From NCBI GenBank assembly GCA_025786725.1, contig JAHLTZ010000008.1:620001-684000 (forward strand): a stretch of DNA of 64,000 bases, given 5' to 3'. Every line of letters starts with the position of its first letter. Position 1 is the stretch's first letter. The notes under the pieces are model-generated. The model saw nothing but the letters and a program-made list of their open reading frames with translations. It did no database searches and was not told where the DNA came from. Of this stretch, positions 26,609-36,599 are shown in pieces. The position numbers and the translations under genes are program-made. The stretch comes from Syncephalis fuscata (lineage: Eukaryota > Zoopagomycota > Zoopagomycetes > Zoopagales > Piptocephalidaceae).

Positions 26609-27369
26609 GGTGTTGGATGGTCAATAAAGTATATTCACTACTTGAAAGGATGGGCCAGATATGGTATGGTATACAGCTTGCTTGTTGCTTTGGATATAGT
26701 ATAATGTGGATAATTGTGAAAGATAGAATGTTGCTGATGTTGGAGACGAATATCTGTCATTAGCAGGCCGCTATTTATTTTACAAAATGGCAAGGAAAAA
26801 TACAAGTTTTTCGCACGTTATTTTTAAATGCAAAGTCGTAAAAGCGATAACAGCTGCATGTCTGTTTTTACTTATGCAAGTGCCATTGAAGTGGTATTAC
26901 GACCAACATTACACATGATGGAGTCTATATTTATCATGCATAATCGTGCGACTAAAAGGTAATTTTCTCTGATGGTACATATGTTAGGTAACCCACATGG
27001 ACCGATAAACCAATAGATGGTATCAGCAGATGCGTATTTCGCGGTTTATAATGGTCACAATCACATTGCCGACGCTGGCTTTGCAATTTAGAACGACAAA
27101 GTAACAAAGGTTTATTGAAGAATAGTAGTATGCTATGAATATGGAATATATTAAACAAAATACAAGTAAAAACCTAATTCATAATAAAATAGTATGCTAT
27201 TTTAGAATGATTTATTGACACTTTACGTTATATTGCTAATAAACCATTTATATTATATCAAAATGAATAGACCAAAACAATAGCTATTTTAAACCTTTTT
27301 ATTAAATATGCCATTGATATAGCAAATATAGACACTATTTCAATACAGCGCCTAAAGGGCATTACCAAA
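26609..27369. other. Spacer between the two Cys-rich genes
   Basis: Contains the promoter of the 26291-26608 gene and the 3' flank of its paralog. No convincing coding frame. Confidence 0.4.
26767..26782 (-). promoter_or_regulatory. TATA-like box of Cys-rich gene 1
   Basis: Minus strand reads TAAAATAAATAGCGGC, about 160 bases before the start codon. The AAATAGCGGC core is repeated upstream of the paralog. Confidence 0.5.
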
Positions 27370-27681
27370 TTAATAGTAGGCCTTGCAAGTAACAGTGGCA
27401 CAGCTTTCACAAGTACTTGGCGTACGTACGCAACGCTGGCCAAAAGGGCAATATGGGCAAGGCAGGAAAATATCTGGGCAGATACGGCACGTAGTAGGCA
27501 TACACTTTCGTGTCGGGCATGAAGTGGCAGTGCCGGGTATGTAGGTACACTTGGTATTGGGAGGACAGCTGTAGCAAGAAGACGGAATCATTGGGCAAGC
27601 AAGTTGGTTATTATATTCATCGGATCCGCTTGCTGAATAGGCCAAGAGTCCTACAATGGTTAGAGCAATGATTGAACGCAT
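27370..27681 (-). CDS. Small secreted Cys-rich protein, Opy2-like repeats (paralog 2)
   Basis: A 103-residue paralog of the 26291-26608 product. The start is placed at 27681 because MRSIIALTIVGLLAYSA aligns with the signal peptide of paralog 1 (MRSILALATVGLFVC). The upstream in-frame Met at 27813 would add a non-matching leader. The mature part keeps CYSCPPNTKCTYIPGTATSC and the closing CESCATVTC. The two genes share strand, size, signal peptide and Cys spacing but differ strongly elsewhere, as expected for a tandem duplication under diversification. Confidence 0.82.
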   Translation of the reverse strand: MRSIIALTIVGLLAYSASGSDEYNNQLACPMIPSSCYSCPPNTKCTYIPGTATSCPTRKCMPTTCRICPDIFLPCPYCPFGQRCVRTPSTCESCATVTCKAYY

Positions 27682-27828
27682 GTTGACTGGTAGTTTGGTG
27701 CTTGGTATGATAAATGAATCGAACGCTAAAATGCTGGTGGCTTGTTTGACTTGTGCTATGAAGGCTGTTGCAAAAGAGTAGAGTACTGATGTTGTTGATA
27801 TTGACAACGCCAACTTGGTGCTATCATA

Positions 27829-27847
27829 GCCGCTATTTATTCTATAG
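27829..27847 (-). promoter_or_regulatory. TATA-like box of Cys-rich gene 2
   Basis: Minus strand reads CTATAGAATAAATAGCGGC about 150 bases before the start codon, matching the element in front of paralog 1. Confidence 0.5.
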
Positions 27848-28456
27848 AGAATGTCGTTGAACTCGATATATTATACTCCATACTCTCACATGCATCATAG
27901 CATCATCATCACCATCATTATTCATTTCGAATGCTAAACTAACATTAATAACACTGTTCACAGCATGTAATAGACATGCATAAATCAATGAACTTTTATT
28001 TTTGTACAGACAATATTTACCACGCTATGAACAACTAGACGTCATACTAATTTTAAATCTACATCATCCATAGTCTCGTCCTTTACAGTCAGACTAAGTA
28101 ACTTACCTAAAATCGCACAAATACGGCCATTGTCAATTGGTGTAACTCACTGGCCGTTATTTTTGCGAAACGGGTCGTTGATGCATTGCCACAAAGGCTA
28201 TGCTGTATAATAATCGGATACACTGCATATTAGTACATACTACTCACGCTCATTCAGGCTATTGATTGACATAACCACCATATGTATATATATATATATA
28301 TGCATGCTTAAATTAGACCAAATGATTTAAAAATAAACGAATGCTTTATAAACAGTTCACTGAGTATTAAAAATAGACATTCGTGCATGTAAAAGGAGAA
28401 AAACATAGATATCAAGTAAATATATGTATTAAATAAAGTCATACAATATAAAAAAG
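27848..28456. other. Spacer
   Basis: Contains (CAT)n and (AT)n short runs (near 27900 and 28286-28303). Nothing coding recognised. Confidence 0.4.
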
Positions 28457-29753
28457 CTATCCTAGAATATGCGCATAATGGCCAGGAATACGTGCCAACA
28501 CTGTGGACAATCTTGTCGATAGCCCATAGAAAACTTGGATTCAGTCGATGGCTTTGATATAGATGATGCTATCCTATCCTGTAGGCTATCCTTGTTATCT
28601 CTGTTATTAGGCGGTGCTGTTACAAGCTCTGTAGCGCTAATGGCCATTATTGTATTGTCTCTATTATAAGTATCGAAAGTGGACGATACAGAGGCTAAAG
28701 ACTGAGCTGATTGCTGTTCCAATAACCAGCTATTATTAGTAGGCAATTCGTCATTGCGTGTCGGTGTGGCTGGCACGTTCGACATATTGCTAGCAGGTTT
28801 ATGCCAATCTATATTCATATTGGCTGCATTATTTTCTCGATTGTTGTTTTCCGTCATCGCCATTGTATCTTCTCCAAAGCGATGCTTTTTCTACAATATA
28901 TCATATTAAATTAAAATATTAACCACAATACTGTATAATTTAACTTGACATTATAAAAGATGGCAGATTGCCCACCATGCGATATAACGTTTATTCACAT
29001 TCCAAGCATATGTTTATATTCACGCGATATAAATTACTTTTATTTAATTTTGTTGGAATAGATGGTAATTGGAATTGATTATTGTTTATTAGAATAAAAT
29101 ATGGTTGACTTATATATTGAAAATAAGGGAGTAATTATAGGCGTGTGTATTACATTGTAATGTACAATGTAATATAATGGGGGTATGTGTAACGTTAAGA
29201 TCGGCCTTATTGTGATCAATGTAACATTGTACATGTTACAGTAATTGATGTCAGGCAATTGCCTGACGATCAGGGCCTTAGGCAAGTTGAATGAATGCGG
29301 GGTAAACGCATGCATTATTTCAATAAATTTACTTACCCGTATATGTTCCACTGCCAATATACCGTGACTACCAGATTCGTTGCGATCATTATTATTAGTG
29401 TCAATACTATGATGATTACTTGGTAGACTGGCAATATCTTTACTGTAGCTCATGCTATCAATATGAACGTTATGATAATGGTTAAGAGGAGGTGATGGCG
29501 GTAAATGAATAGTAGCAGTAGGTTCAACAGAATCTACCGGATCCAATCTTAAACGTTTCCGTCCTTGATTGTCACTCAAATTGTTTGGCATAATGGTATT
29601 AGTGGTGACAATCATGAACTGTTGAGAAGAGAGTAAAACGCGTGGCTCGCCGTCTTCTCTACTCTTAATAGTCGGTGTCACTAACGAATTAGAGAAAAAC
29701 AGCTTTGTTTCACTATTGTTTGACCATGGTAGCCTGTCGTGCATAGTGTGCAC
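28457..29753 (-). CDS. Fungal protein of unknown function, two exons with a 446-nt intron
   Basis: Exon 1 runs from Met at 29753 to 29337 and exon 2 from 28890. The intron 29336-28891 has a perfect GTAAGT donor and a TTGTAG acceptor, and its length is extreme for this genome. The first exon is Ser/Pro-rich with a basic GRKRLRLDP patch (possible nuclear signal) and ends VEHIR. The second continues KKHRFGEDTMAMTENN and ends KFSMGYRQDCPQC. As read the frame then stops at 28462. In the frame one base over, the end reads IPGHYAHI with a stop at 28457. I recall a GYR-DC-C-PGHY ending from other fungal proteins, so one base is probably missing near 28480. A nuclear regulator is possible, but I do not recognise the protein. 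Confidence 0.6.
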
Positions 29754-30194
29754 ACCACAAGTATAGTAAGAAGAAACTAAAGATAGAGGGATACGAGCAA
29801 GGAAGAACCAGCAGTGAAATACATAAACTTATAGAATGCCAACAGAAGGAAAGAAAGAAAGAGTGAGCAGTCAAGCCAAGTCATAAATAAAACAAATGGC
29901 ACTACTTATTAAAGCGTGACGTTCAAGGAAAAAACGCTTTGGTTAACATCTACTCTGACCCCCCAAAGCAGCAAATTATTTTACGCAATCGATCGTAATG
30001 AGCTGATTAGATTGATTTGTGTTTAAATAATCATTAATAATAAACATTAATGTAATATCATCATTCACAATAAACATTAGTATAATGTAATAACATTATC
30101 ATTTTCATAAAATACAATTAAATGTAATAGAACATTGTATTAGTAATAATATTATACATTTAAATAAAACTTACATTCAATATCTGAAAAGTCC
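29754..30194. other. Promoter region of the 28457-29753 gene
   Basis: Purine-rich (ggaaagaaagaaagag near 29847) then AT-rich with tandem-like aataaacatta segments at 30030-30080. No gene seen. Confidence 0.4.
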
Positions 30195-30525
30195 AAAAGT
30201 AAAATTCGTTTTAATTGAAATTATGCCGTTGTTATACATATCACAATTATATTGCTTTTTATTAATTATTTTTAATAAATTAATTTAAATAAATAACGTA
30301 AAATACTATTTGATTTTTTTGAAACATTTAAGGCCGATCATTGTTGTTACTGGCTATGTGTAGAAAGATTGATCGAATATTAATAAAAGCCATATAATTG
30401 CGATTCCATATCATTCCGCATTTGTTACTGTTGCATCTATATACAGTATGGAGTATTGCATCTTAATGGTCTTTTCTATTTTCTAATATTCTACTATTGT
30501 ATTTTGGACATATTTATGATGTAAG
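30195..30525 (-). repeat. Dispersed repeat family R1, copy B (inverted relative to copy A)
   Basis: The minus strand matches copy A nearly end to end, including the AT-rich stretch with ACGTTATTTATTTAAATTAA and the AATATTAGAAAATAGAAAAG segment. The two copies lie 5 kb apart in opposite orientation and flank the Cys-rich genes and the 28.5-kb gene. Confidence 0.75.
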
Positions 30526-32198
30526 ATACCCGTCTATGGTGACAAGAAGGTAGGACAACTAGCGTTCTGATGTTCGCCATTTTCTTGAGTATTTTCAATA
30601 TCAACTTGGTAGATGCAGTTTATTTGCCAACCAGCAATGAAGCAAATGACCTTCATTATATGCAATAATGATAGGTTGAGTGTCTTTACCAGGAAGATTT
30701 TGTGGCAACAGTTGTAACCAAAATATACGGCATGCCGTTGAAGTTACTTGAACAGGTGGTGATGTAAAATAAGAAAAATAAGGACTAGGAATTGAATAGT
30801 TTTTTTTATTGATGTTAAAATACACACACTATTTACACTGTTATATTTGGCATTATTATGTATTATATTACTGAAGAGAACAATAAGATAATAATAAAAA
30901 AGACAGTAAAATGAGTAAATAAAAAGAAGTGAGAGTTAAAGTAAAAATGACTTGATCATGTAAGTATTGCGCGCTCAATCCAATCTAATGTTTTACTTTA
31001 ATATATAGATATATAAATTTTACTAATGGTCAATAAATGAAATTAATCTGTCTTTTTATTATTAAAATAATGTATAATGTTAGCTGCTTACTTTAATAAA
31101 TAACTAGATTAAGTCTTATAATAGTTGGCTTAGTTGGTGACTATATAAATGTAAGTATATAAGAAGTTACAATGCGATTGTAAATATTTATCCGTACAAA
31201 TAACCAGAATTATAAATTATAGCGGCAACAATAAGTTATCTAAGTACTAAACTTGTTAATTCAAGTTTATTTATATATCTCTTTATTTTCAGTGCGTTAT
31301 CTCGGTTTAACGTTGCCGCTGTTCTGATTGCATCAACAACAGCCAACTTTTGATAAATGTAGTCCAGCTTGACATAGCTATAATGATTTGCTATAGATTA
31401 AACCAGTAAGCCTTTGAGCTACCGATTTCTTTTCATTGGTTTCTGCTTTGGCTTGTCAAAATTGGTTTCAGAAATGTAAGCAGCACTTAGGCCTTGGATG
31501 ATTACCAATTGATACGCAATCCGTTGACATTATGCGCTCGAATTGCTGATATTTGGTTAAAACTTTTTATTGTGTCTAATCTAGTGTCTGCATATCGTAA
31601 TGTGTGTAATTTAACCGATACAATCTAGTTTACAACTGAAAACTGATGAAGAAAATGACTTGTTGGAATGTTTTATTGCTCAAAATGCTGTAATGCATCA
31701 TGATACAGACAGTATTTGTTGTATAATTGATTTTAAATGATTCGGATTAGCCGCCATTTGAATGGTGGTAGTCGCACAACATGTAGCATGATATGTCTGG
31801 ATGTGATGCATTTGTGAATTCAAAGCAGTGATTACCCTTATAACAATGGGCATAGTGTCGAATGAGATGCATGCATGTACCAATCAGCACACTTTATAAT
31901 TTGAAAACTACAACTGACCTATTTATAGCAGTAAAAATTTGTATAAAGTATCAGTTTGATACATTAAACTAGTTTTTGTATCAGTGCTGTGTGTTATTTT
32001 GGATGCATGCAGATATTGAGAACCGAATCGGTAGAAATAGTAGTAAAGACATTATTATAATTTTTACAAAGCCAAACAATATACTTGCTTTTACCAAATA
32101 GTTAGACCGTGTAACATAAAATACAGAATAATGTACATGGATTTATCACATATGTACTGCTCATTGGAATTGCCGCGTCATTTGCGTAAATGCCGAGG
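30526..32198. other. Spacer with unassigned segments
   Basis: About 1.7 kb, AT-rich to 31250, then a slightly more GC-rich part at 31290-31900 without an intact frame. No RNA gene recognised. Confidence 0.4.
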
Positions 32199-32282
32199 AG
32201 ATTGAAGTAAAGGCTGGGCAGGTTAAAATCAAGACCGGACAGGTTAAAATCAAGATTGAGTAGGTTGAAATCAAGGCTGGGA
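32199..32282 (+). repeat. 21-bp minisatellite, four copies
   Basis: Four consecutive 21-bp units of the type aggttaaaatcaagaccggac with 2-6 differences each. The period is a multiple of three, and read on the minus strand it gives a seven-residue LDFNLxx repeat, but no good gene surrounds it. It lies about 280 bp upstream of the microexon gene start. Confidence 0.75.
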
Positions 32283-32418
32283 AACATGATATCACACCAT
32301 GAATTTATTGGTACATGTGCACCTCAAACCATTATTTGGATTGTTTTATTGGTTCATGCTACACATCAATGGTATATATCTTATGCTACGGTATACTAGC
32401 ATCTCAGTAAACCATAAG

Positions 32419-32430
32419 TTTAAATAGCCC
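32419..32430 (+). promoter_or_regulatory. TATA-like box of the microexon gene
   Basis: TTTAAATAGCCC lies about 130 bases before the start codon at 32559, resembling the AAATAGCGGC cores of the neighbouring secreted-protein genes. A CT/AC-rich leader (about 32457-32530) follows it, typical of a highly used promoter. Confidence 0.5.
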
Positions 32431-32558
32431 ACAAAATATACACAACCAACTGCGATATCATCATCACACTCTACTTCTTGCTAAACACACACTACTCTAC
32501 TTTATATCAACCACACTCTATCTCTTTTATTTGTTTGCCTTAACAAATCAATATCGCC

Positions 32559-34918
32559 ATGAAGCTTTCTATTGCCGTCGTTTGCACCATTGCCGTGGTT
32601 CTTGTGGCCAGTACAGCCATGGTGGATGCTAAACCAGCTTTAGTTCGTCGTGATGGTATGTTACAATATCACTAAATATAATAGCATTTGTTTATTAACA
32701 GTATTTTTAATTAATGACTATAATAGAGCGTAAGTTATATTGTATATCAATTGATTACTCACTAATTATATACCATGTACTGTGTCCATCAACAAATAAA
32801 TATCAATAGGTGGTAGGTTGTATTACATATTAATAGAACATACAATAATTACATACCATTTACTTTATTCATTAACAACTTAATATTAGCGGAATGTAAG
32901 TTGTATTGTATATTAATTGAACATTGACTAATAATATATTGTGAATTGTGCGTACCAACAACTCAATATTAATAGGTCGTAAGTAACATTGTATATTGAT
33001 TGACTATGTACTAACCACGTATTACGAACCATGTGTATCAACAACTTAATACTAATAGGCAGTAAGTTATATTGCATATTAACTGACTATGCACTAATTT
33101 TATACCATGCATTGTGTATATCAACAAATTAATACCAGAACAATGTAAGTTGTATTGCATATCACTTGATTATTGGCTAATTATATATTATGTGTTGCGT
33201 GTATCAACAACTTAATGTTAATAGGTCGTAAGTAGCATTGTATACTAACTGACTATGCACTGACCACGTGCTATGCATTATGTGTATAAAAACTTGATGA
33301 AATAGTTGGTAAATAGTATTGTATATTGCTGACTTATAAATTAATTATATACCATGTATTGTGCGCATCAACAAATTAATATAATAGCTGGTAAGTTATG
33401 TAGTATATGAATTAATTACTCGCTAATTATGTGTCATGTACCGTGTGTATCAACAAATTAATGATATAGAATGTAAGTATTATTGTACATTATTGGCCTA
33501 TGCATTAACTATGCTATTTACTGATTGTACCAATTAATTAATATTAATAGGCGGTAAGTTGTATTGTGTATTAATTATTATTTACTGATTGTACTAATTA
33601 TTTGATATTAATAGCTTGTAAGTGGCATTTTATATTAGCTAATTGTACATTAATCATGCTATTTATTGATAATATCGATTATTTAATACTAATAGGGCGT
33701 AAGTGATATTGTATATTAACTGACTATACATCAACTATGCTATTTATTGATTATACTAATTATTTAATATTAATAGCTCGTAAGTTGTATTGTATATTAA
33801 CTGGCTATACATTAACTATGCTATTTACTGATGGTATTAATTATTTAATACTAATAGAATGTAAGTAATACTATATATTAACTGACTATATATCAACTAT
33901 GCTATTTACTGATTGTGCCAATTATTTAATATTAATAGGCTGTAAGTGGTATTGTATATTAGCTGATTATATAATAACTATCCTATTTACTGATTGTGCC
34001 AATTATTTAATATTAATAGATTGTAAGTGTTATTGTATATTAGCTGACTGTACATTAACCATACTATTTACTGGTTGTGCCAATTATTTAATATTAATAG
34101 ACAGTAAGTGCTATTGTATATTAACTGACTGTTCACTAATTATATATTATGTACTGTATGTATCAACAAATTAATATTAATAGAATGTAAGTTATCGTGT
34201 ATTAATTGGCTATGTACTAACCGCATTCTATTTATTGTATGTATCAACAAATCAATATTAATAGGTTGTAAGTTGTGTTGCGTATTAACTAACTATTCAT
34301 TACTTATATACCATGTATTGTGTTCATCAATAACTTAATATTAATAGTTTGTAAGTGGTATTGTATATTAATTAATTACTTACTAATTACATGTTATTTA
34401 CTGTATCCATCAAAAACTTAATATTAATAGACAGTAAGTTGTGCTTTATATCAATAGAACATGCGCTAATTATATACTATGGATTGTATTCACCAACAAT
34501 TTGATATCAATAGATTGTAAGTGGTATTGTATATTAATTGATCACTCATTAACTACATGTTATTCACCATGCGTATCAACAACTTAATACTAATAGGTCG
34601 TAAGTAATATTGTATAGTTTTAAATTATAAATTAATTATATATCATGCATTGCGTATATCAACAACTTAATGCCATAGTTGGTAAGTTGTATTATATATT
34701 AGCTAACTATATACTAAGCACATATCATATTTTTGCCTATTGACAACTTAATATCAATAGGCAGTAAGTAGTATTGTATATTGCTAACTTATAAATTAAC
34801 TATAATATTTACGGACTGTACCAATTGTTTAATATTAATAGTTTGTAAGTAGTATTGTATATTGACTAACTATGCATTAATTATATGACATATAATATCT
34901 TTATTTACAAATACAGAA
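32559..34918 (+). CDS. Secreted six-Cys peptide encoded by one normal exon plus 27 microexons of 3 or 6 nt
   Basis: Exon 1 (32559-32655) encodes a signal peptide (MKLSIAVVCTIAVVLVASTA, to about residue 24) and a short pro-segment with a dibasic site (KPALVRR|D), and ends in phase 1 before GTATGT. Microexons start at 32727, 32810, 32890 (6 nt), 32976, 33059, 33139 (6 nt), 33225, 33306, 33388, 33470, 33551, 33615, 33696, 33777, 33858, 33939, 34020, 34101, 34184, 34265, 34348, 34431, 34514, 34597, 34679, 34761 and 34842. All others are 3 nt. Each lies between an intron ending AG (mostly ATTAATAG) and GTAAGT, GTAGGT or GTAAAT. Joined, they read without a stop; the last T plus AA at 34917-34918 makes TAA. 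The 61-residue precursor has Cys at 37, 41, 45, 50, 54 and 58, a symmetric C-x3-C-x3-C-x4-C-x3-C-x3-C pattern suggesting a disulfide-linked helical hairpin. Biological role unknown. Confidence 0.85.
32730..34916 (+). repeat. Tandem array of 27 intron-microexon units, period about 81 bp
   Basis: Each unit is an intron of 77-80 nt (one of 61 nt, the last of 72 nt) plus a 3- or 6-nt exon. The intron bodies are clearly homologous (GTAAGTnGTATTGTATATTAA at the start, AATATTAATAG at the end), while the triplets between them vary from unit to unit. Two intron subtypes occur: one with TATCAACAA(C/A)TTAAT before the acceptor (about 32730-33469 and 34104-34760), the other with CTATTTACTGATTGTACCAA (about 33473-34100 and 34764-34841). 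Confidence 0.92.
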
Positions 34919-36599
34919 TAATTGATGGTTTCAAGACGTTAGTATTGTTAGTGCAATCGAACCACTATTCCAATACAATTTAGGTATATATTCGGTAAAA
35001 ATCAAGATTATTTGACAACTACGCCGTCCAGTCTATTTATATATCAAGTTTTGGCCAATGCTCCGGTTTATCCAGTCTTTAATCAATAGAATCATTATGT
35101 TACCAACAAACTTGTATCTAGTTGTTTCTATTCAACTGTGCAAGCTTATAGTAATAAACCTATGGTTCCATTTTAATTATATACAATCAAATTGCTATAT
35201 CTATAATTATGTTCTATTTACATTCAATGATTAACTATTAATCAAATAGTTAAATTAACAAAATGTCTATAATCGTATCGTCTAAGCTAATAGGCATATA
35301 TTGGTATGGATAGTAGCAAAGCTATTATTATCGTATAGCCAAATAATAGTATGCTGAAATTAAATAAATACGCTTTTCTAATAAAACATGACAATAAAGC
35401 ATAGAATATATAAAGGAAAATAGATAGATAATTTAGATACATGAATATTGATAGCGAAACTATATTGTATGCAATTAACTAAGAGTCATGAACGAAATAA
35501 AGCAAAATTTACTAAAGAAATAAAGCTAGTAATAAACTTTTAGATTTTGTTAATATAGTTTTCTATAACTTACAATGTTAATGATATAGATGGACATATA
35601 GTATATGTATGTGGGATAGATATGTACAGTCCAATAATAATAATGATAAGTAGATAGATTAATGACCAATGACACTCAACAGCCAGTTTCATCTTCAATA
35701 AAGCGGATATTTAGTTTAAATACGTGGTTATTATAGCTATTTAACTGCCAAATCACATTAAACAACCAATAGCATGCTCAATATTGTGGAAAAAGTGATC
35801 TTTATTTAGTTAATAAAAATATCATAAGATTTATACAAATCAAGTGGTTTAAATGATCCGTCACAGCACCCTCTTAAGCTTCTTTCGCCATGTTCCACAA
35901 CTCTTTTAAATTGAACATTGGAGCGACTACTGCGACATTTAAAATGAACGTTACAAGTAGATTGTTCTAGTTTATCAATGACAAATGCATGTTGACGGTT
36001 TTATTTTGCACATCTTCACTCTTGCTTGATACACCAACTAATTAATTAAGTTGATCAAAGCAATAACACTTTTATGTAATTCGGAATTATTTAATTGCTA
36101 TATCTGATATTCAAAATACTCTAAACCAATCTAATCTTATTTGTTGGTTAGATTTAAATCTAAAATATTTATTAATTAAACAGTTTTTGTTTGCATTACA
36201 CTTTATTTATTTTGATAGTTACTTCATTAGCAATTTGTATTTATTCAATAAAAAACGTTTATTTCAGCACAACCACTGTTCAACACAATTATGCTAATCT
36301 TTACATAGATGTTTTTGTATATGTTTTTTAGTTGCATTTACTACAAGTATATTTTGAAAGTTTTTTGACAGATAAAACACAATTGGTACTGCTGTTAATA
36401 TTGCTACAGTTAACTAAACTACGTTAATAAACAAAGTTTTAAATTAAAATTTGTTACATTTATTGTAATTGCCTTTTTTCTTATCAGGCATTTTTAGCTT
36501 TTTCAAAATTTATACAATTACAATCTTTGCTATAAATATGCTAATTTGATCTATTGTTATAAGCGAAAATCACTTAATATTAATACTATTTTTTTATTA
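34919..36599. other. 3' flank of the microexon gene and degenerate AT-rich DNA
   Basis: The start is the presumed 3' UTR of the microexon gene. Around 35850-36000 a slightly GC-richer part contains a broken minus-strand frame with spaced cysteines, possibly another transposon relic. Otherwise nothing recognisable. Confidence 0.4.

Noticed and set aside
28281-28303. (AT)n run as a possible origin or regulatory site
   Set aside because: Simple AT repeats occur throughout the spacers (for example 4686, 58154, 60162) and nothing else supports a function.
30601-30825. 74-residue minus-strand ORF beside repeat copy B
   Set aside because: No family resemblance, no clear promoter, and an AT-rich N-terminal half; at best a gene fragment.
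32559-32675. A 38-residue ORF from the signal peptide to the first stop
   Set aside because: It needs the GTATGT donor to be ignored and leaves a precursor with no mature domain.
33899-34174. A 91-residue open frame with three near-identical ~27-residue repeats (looks like a repeat protein)
   Set aside because: It is read straight through the intron-microexon array. The repetition comes from the 81-bp units, and the frame ignores the perfect splice sites that give the six-Cys peptide.
32730-34916. CRISPR-like array (regular repeats with short variable spacers)
   Set aside because: The variable parts are only 3 or 6 bases, the repeats are diverged introns with eukaryotic splice sites, and the genome is fungal with no cas genes.
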